Part shown: piece after piece, positions 6,799 through 9,406 of the stretch
How positions within the stretch are numbered: the first letter of the stretch is position 1
Layout of the letters: every line of letters starts with the position of its first letter
From: Ilumatobacteraceae bacterium
GTDB lineage: Bacteria > Actinomycetota > Acidimicrobiia > Acidimicrobiales > Ilumatobacteraceae
Reading direction: 5' to 3'
DNA length: 9,406 nucleotides
Assembly: GCA_016650435.1 (NCBI GenBank)
Contig: JAENVT010000363.1
Span: forward strand, 1 to 9,406
Position numbers and translations under genes: made by a program
The notes under the pieces: model-generated
The model's input: only the letters and a program-made list of their open reading frames with translations
Database searches by the model: none
Told to the model about the DNA's origin: nothing

Positions 6799-6973
6799 TT
6801 CGATCCAACATTCCATCCAACAAACTTGTCGATACGGGGCATCACAGGGCATCACCACCCGGACTGGCGAGCGGACAAACACCAGGTAAACGGCACTATT
6901 CAACATCAGCTGGACGGCTCGGCGTCGACTCATAACCCCTAGGTCGCGGGTTCGATCCCCGCCCGCCCCACTA
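6799..6973 (+). repeat. 175-bp direct repeat copy 1, upstream of and including tRNA-end copy 2
   Basis: Aligns without gaps to 9025-9199 with 158 of 175 identical bases. The inner stretch 6838-6899 is identical over 62 bases. It contains short iterated motifs: ATCCAACA at 6803-6810 and 6815-6822 (12-base period) and a tandem GGGCATCAC at 6837-6845 and 6847-6855 (10-base period). Such direct repeats next to an attachment core resemble integrase arm-type sites, an inference. No gene is seen between 6706 and 6990. Confidence 0.75.
6929..6973 (+). repeat. tRNA-end direct repeat, copy 2 (putative internal att site)
   Basis: Exact copy of bases 1-45. Upstream bases do not provide the AGGGG needed to close the anticodon stem, nor a D arm or 5' acceptor strand. 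This is therefore a tRNA 3' fragment and not a functional tRNA gene. The integrase remnant begins about 20 bases downstream, the usual layout of a tRNA-targeting element. Confidence 0.8.
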
Positions 6974-6983
6974 CATCTAGCAG

Positions 6984-7510
6984 GGATTATCTCTCGTACA
7001 GCGCCAGGAATTCGAGAGCGGTCACCGGGCGCGTGGGAGCTGATCGTCGAGGCCGGGCGAGTCGTATCTTCAACGGCACCTTGACCGAAGCGAAGAAGGC
7101 ACGAGCGGCGCTGATCACCGAGGTGAGCAAGGGACGGCACACCGGCACGAAGGCGACGTTGAATGATCTGTTCGACGATTGGATCGTCGAGCTGCAACGC
7201 AAGGGACGGTCGCCGAACACGGTTCACGGTTACGAGAAGATCTACAACAACACCATCAAGCCGATGCTCGGGCGCATGGCCGTGACCAAGGTGACCACCA
7301 AGACGCTGACCGATCTGTACGACGAGCACCAGCGGCGCGGCTTGTCGGCGCGCAGCGTGCATACCTGAACTTGGCTTCTAGGCACGAACGACCTTGGGTA
7401 GCGCTGCTCGCTCTTGCCACCGGTGGAACCCGGGCGCCCGAGTGGGTTGAAGAGCAAACGCTGATCGATCACTCACTAGGACATGACCATCGACGTGTGC
7501 GAAGGTCGTG
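6984..7510 (+). pseudogene. Tyrosine recombinase (integrase) remnant, frameshifted and truncated
   Basis: The pieces lie in different frames. Frame 2 around 7004-7057 reads GIRERSPGAWELIVEAGR, typical of the N-terminal AP2-like arm-binding domain of actinobacterial phage-type integrases. The text then jumps to frame 1 (from about 7058), SRIFNGTLTEAKKARAAL, continuing through a core-binding (SAM-like) domain to LSARSVHT and a TGA at 7366-7368. The DPxTGxR turn normally between AGR and SR is missing, so a small out-of-frame deletion explains the shift. After the stop, frame 3 gives PWVALLALATGGTRAPEW (about 7391-7444), which resembles the LATGxRRGE catalytic Arg motif, and LGHD near 7478 resembles the LGH box. 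Most of the catalytic domain is gone and no catalytic Tyr can be assigned. No good start codon is seen. The product cannot be active. Confidence 0.75.
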
Positions 7511-7581
7511 CGGCGCGGCTGCACTACCGTTGCTCCTCGTGGCTTCTACATCAACTCGAACGCATAGGCCTACGTGACGAG

Positions 7582-8928
7582 ATGAGGCCCGACGTCCACT
7601 ATGTGCGCAATGGTGACGTGTCGCTCGCCTACCAGGTGGTCGGCGAGGGTCCACGGGACCTGCTCTTGGTGTTCGGCTTCCTTTCGAACATCGAGTATGC
7701 GTGGATCTACCCGTCGATGGCAGCGTTCCTTACTCGCCTCGCTGGATTCTCACGACTGATCTTGATGGACCGCCGGGGTTCGGGACTCTCCGACCGGTTC
7801 GTGGTCGCGCCCCCGATCGAGGTGACGCTTGAAGATCTCTACGTCGTACTCGACGAAGTCGGCTCGACGCGGACCACCCTTGTCGGGCTGTGGGAGGGTT
7901 GCGCGACGTCGGTCCTGTTCGCCGCCACTCATCCGGAACGCGTGTCGTCACTGGTGCTGTTCGGCGCAGCCGCGGCGGAGACCCCTCATGACGACTATTC
8001 CTTGGCGCTGTGGGACGAGGCGCAATGGGAGGATTGGCTCCTCAGCATCAAAGAAGGTTGGGGAACGCGCGCCTGGGTCGTCCGCAACGCGCGCTGGATG
8101 GCTCCGGCCCTGCTCGACGCACCCGAAGAGCTGGAACAGTGGATCTCGTACACCCGCCTTTCTGCAAGCCCGTCCTCAGCAGAGGCCGTGATGCGGATCG
8201 ACAAGGACATCGACATCCGACAGGTTCTGGCAACTGTGCAATCGCCGACTCTTGTGCTGCATCGCACAGGCGACCAGATTCAGCCGATCATTGAGGGGCG
8301 ATATGTGGCCTCGAAGATCCCGAACGCCAAGTTCGTCGAAATCCCGGGCGACGACGGCATCCCCTGGCTGGGCGACGTGGAGTCGGTGCTTACGGAGATC
8401 GAAGCCTTCGTCGTCGGCCCACAGAAAGTATCCGCGGCTGCATCGGACCGAAGGCTTGCCACGGTCCTCTTCACCGACATCGTGGCCTCGACCGAACGGT
8501 CAGCTGAAATGGGCGACGTAGCCTGGAAGGGAACACTCGAGGCTCACCACGCCGTGGTACGCGCTGGTCTGGCTCGTCATGGAGGCAGGGAGATCAGCAC
8601 GGCGGGTGACGGATTCTTCGCGACGTTCGAAGGCCCCGCAGCGGCCGCGCGCTGTGCAGTGGAACTCACCTCGGATTTGAGCGCAATTGATCTGCGTATT
8701 CGCGCCGGCGTGCACACAGGCGAGGTCGAGACCATCGACGGTGAGATCGGCGGGATTGGCGTCACGATCGGCGCGCGGGTCGCGGCGATGGCGGGGCCAT
8801 CGGAGGTCCTCGCTACCTCGACCGTCAAGGACCTGACTGCGGGTTCCGGCATCATTTTCTCAGACGCGGGTGAGCACGCGCTCAAGGGAGTTCCCGACCG
8901 CTGGCACCTGTACCGCGTCATGGCTTGA
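7582..8928 (+). CDS. Alpha/beta-hydrolase-like - class III cyclase fusion with degenerate active sites
   Basis: A 448-residue fusion. Residues about 5-280 are an alpha/beta-hydrolase fold: VRNGDVSLAYQVVGEG, the oxyanion region FGFLSNIEYAW, and RLILMDRRGSGLSDR are all standard. The nucleophile elbow reads GLWEG (102-106), with Trp104 (codon 7891-7893) where GxSxG needs Ser. Asp231 is present, but the usual catalytic His is Gly259 (PGDDGIPW). Residues about 290-448 are a class III cyclase domain with metal Asp299 and Asp343 and Arg399. The purine-recognition Lys position is Ser339, the second specificity residue is Glu388, and the transition-state Asn is Thr395. ATG 7582 is chosen because family similarity begins there; the frame is open from ATG 7483, but those codons overlap the integrase remnant. 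It follows the dead integrase and is the only intact gene of segment 2. It may be a ligand sensor controlling a cyclase, possibly with unusual substrate. Confidence 0.85.
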   Translation: MRPDVHYVRNGDVSLAYQVVGEGPRDLLLVFGFLSNIEYAWIYPSMAAFLTRLAGFSRLILMDRRGSGLSDRFVVAPPIEVTLEDLYVVLDEVGSTRTTLVGLWEGCATSVLFAATHPERVSSLVLFGAAAAETPHDDYSLALWDEAQWEDWLLSIKEGWGTRAWVVRNARWMAPALLDAPEELEQWISYTRLSASPSSAEAVMRIDKDIDIRQVLATVQSPTLVLHRTGDQIQPIIEGRYVASKIPNAKFVEIPGDDGIPWLGDVESVLTEIEAFVVGPQKVSAAASDRRLATVLFTDIVASTERSAEMGDVAWKGTLEAHHAVVRAGLARHGGREISTAGDGFFATFEGPAAAARCAVELTSDLSAIDLRIRAGVHTGEVETIDGEIGGIGVTIGARVAAMAGPSEVLATSTVKDLTAGSGIIFSDAGEHALKGVPDRWHLYRVMA

Positions 8929-9024
8929 CGCAGGGCTTCCTCCAAGCGTTTCTCTGATGGACACGGGTGTCGGGTCGAGCTCGAATCTGACAACCGGAGT
9001 GCCCGGACCCACCCGACTGGGGAT

Positions 9025-9199
9025 TTCGATCCAACATTCCAAGCAACAAACTTGTCGGCGCTCGGCATCACAGGGCATCACCACCCGGACTGGCGAGCGG
9101 ACAAACACCAGGTAAACGGCACTATCCAACACCCGATGGACGGTTCAACGTCGACTCACAACCCGTAGGTCGCGGGTTCGATCCCCGCCCGCCCCACAA
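9025..9199 (+). repeat. 175-bp direct repeat copy 2, including tRNA-end copy 3
   Basis: The right-hand copy of 6799-6973, exactly 2226 bases further on. The second ATCCAACA iteron is degraded here (9041-9048 reads AGCAACA after one changed base), while the tandem GGCATCAC pair is intact. Bases 8929-9024, between the cyclase gene and this repeat, hold no ORF or structure that I can support. Confidence 0.75.
9155..9199 (+). repeat. tRNA-end direct repeat, copy 3 (diverged putative att site)
   Basis: Matches bases 1-45 at 42 of 45 positions. One change converts the anticodon-loop CTCATAA into CTCACAA, so this copy could not serve as a CAT tRNA, and it lacks a 5' half. The T arm and acceptor strand are unchanged. 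It probably marks the right end of segment 2. Confidence 0.75.
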
Positions 9200-9406
9200 T
9201 GATCTAGCAGGTATGGTGGCAGACCGAACTGCTCAACCGGAACCGATGCAAGACCCGCATCGCGTTAGCCGGCCGGGTGAGTCGCCCTGGGATCGTTGGA
9301 GAGCTCGTTGTCAGGGCGATGGTGTCGGCGTTTCGGTTGGCGGGTTGGTAGACAGTTTGCTGTCGCTGTTATATAGGACGAGTGGTTGGACGGCTTGCTG
9401 TCCAGA
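9200..9406. other. Right-edge region without a recognised gene
   Basis: ATG 9213 opens a frame that stays open to the window end (about 64 residues). Another frame (about 9211-9350) ends in TAG at 9348-9350. Neither resembles a family I know and neither has a good Shine-Dalgarno, so no CDS is called. Promoter-like and dyad sequences lie at 9344-9403. Confidence 0.3.
9344..9403 (+). promoter_or_regulatory. Possible promoter flanked by two dyads
   Basis: TAGACA (9349-9354) and TATAGG (9372-9377) are spaced 17 bases apart like -35 and -10 boxes, with TTATATA standing out in GC-rich DNA. GACAGTTTGCTGTC (9351-9364) covers the -35, and a related dyad GGACGGCTTGCTGTCC (9388-9403) lies after the -10. 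TTGCTGTC recurs with a 38-base period. It looks like an operator-controlled promoter for a gene beyond the window. Confidence 0.35.

Noticed and set aside
6929..6970. A second functional tRNA gene
   Set aside because: The bases upstream cannot form the anticodon stem, D arm or acceptor stem. The same holds for the copy at 9155.
6766..7362. Minus-strand 198-residue ORF containing GAGGDRTRDLG
   Set aside because: That motif is also an antisense tRNA translation artefact. The ORF spans the att repeat and the antisense of the integrase remnant, and resembles no family.
7483..7581. Upstream ATG start for the hydrolase-cyclase fusion
   Set aside because: Family-like sequence begins at 7582. The extra 33 codons overlap integrase remnant sequence (MTIDV resembles the integrase C-terminal box).
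2212..8928. A Pycsar- or CBASS-type anti-phage system based on the cyclases
   Set aside because: No adjacent effector of those systems (TM, TIR, nuclease, phospholipase) and no CD-NTase fold is present. Class III cyclases fused to ATPase-TPR or hydrolase folds are common regulators in actinobacteria.
9344..9403. Start of a CRISPR array
   Set aside because: Only two imperfect units with uneven spacing are visible, and the separating sequence looks like a promoter, not a spacer.

Overview
The window comes from a high-GC bacterium, most likely an actinobacterium. This is inferred from the GC-rich third codon positions, the GTG/TTG starts, and the protein families present: cyclase-ATPase-TPR proteins, hydrolase-cyclase fusions and stand-alone PEP-utilizer mobile-domain proteins, all common in Actinomycetota. 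No species can be named from the sequence alone. It reads as accessory DNA stacked behind a tRNA gene with a CAT anticodon. The 3' part of that tRNA appears three times, at 1-45, 6929-6973 and 9155-9199, and cuts the window into two island-like segments of about 6.9 kb and 2.2 kb.

Segment 1 (46-6928) starts with a stem-loop next to the tRNA end. It then carries a CRP/FNR-type regulator (148-804, +), a 41-residue signal-peptide-like ORF with a strong Shine-Dalgarno (941-1066, +), a TPR protein whose likely start overlaps that ORF's stop codon (1063-2364, +), a class III cyclase-ATPase-TPR protein on the opposite strand (4854-2212, -), and a PEP-utilizer mobile-domain protein (5032-6705, +). 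A 66-bp element at 86% identity lies just upstream of both the small secreted-type ORF (844-909) and the PEP-utilizer gene (4931-4996). The second copy sits in a divergent promoter region shared with the cyclase-ATPase gene. The segment closes with a 21-bp repeat that also occurs at 52-72.

Segment 2 (6974-9154) begins right behind the second tRNA fragment with a decayed tyrosine integrase (frameshift, then loss of most of the catalytic domain). It continues with an alpha/beta-hydrolase-cyclase fusion (7582-8928, +) whose hydrolase part lacks the expected catalytic Ser and His. It ends in a 175-bp repeat (9025-9199) that duplicates 6799-6973 at 90% identity and includes the third tRNA fragment.

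The unifying theme is cyclic-nucleotide signalling. One CRP-like receptor with an apparently intact phosphate-binding cassette lies within 9 kb of two class III cyclase-domain proteins, each fused to a different sensory module and each lacking the usual purine-recognition Lys. A duplicated upstream element could be the regulator's target. That these parts form one circuit is inference. The last 200 bp hold a possible promoter with two dyads but no recognisable gene.
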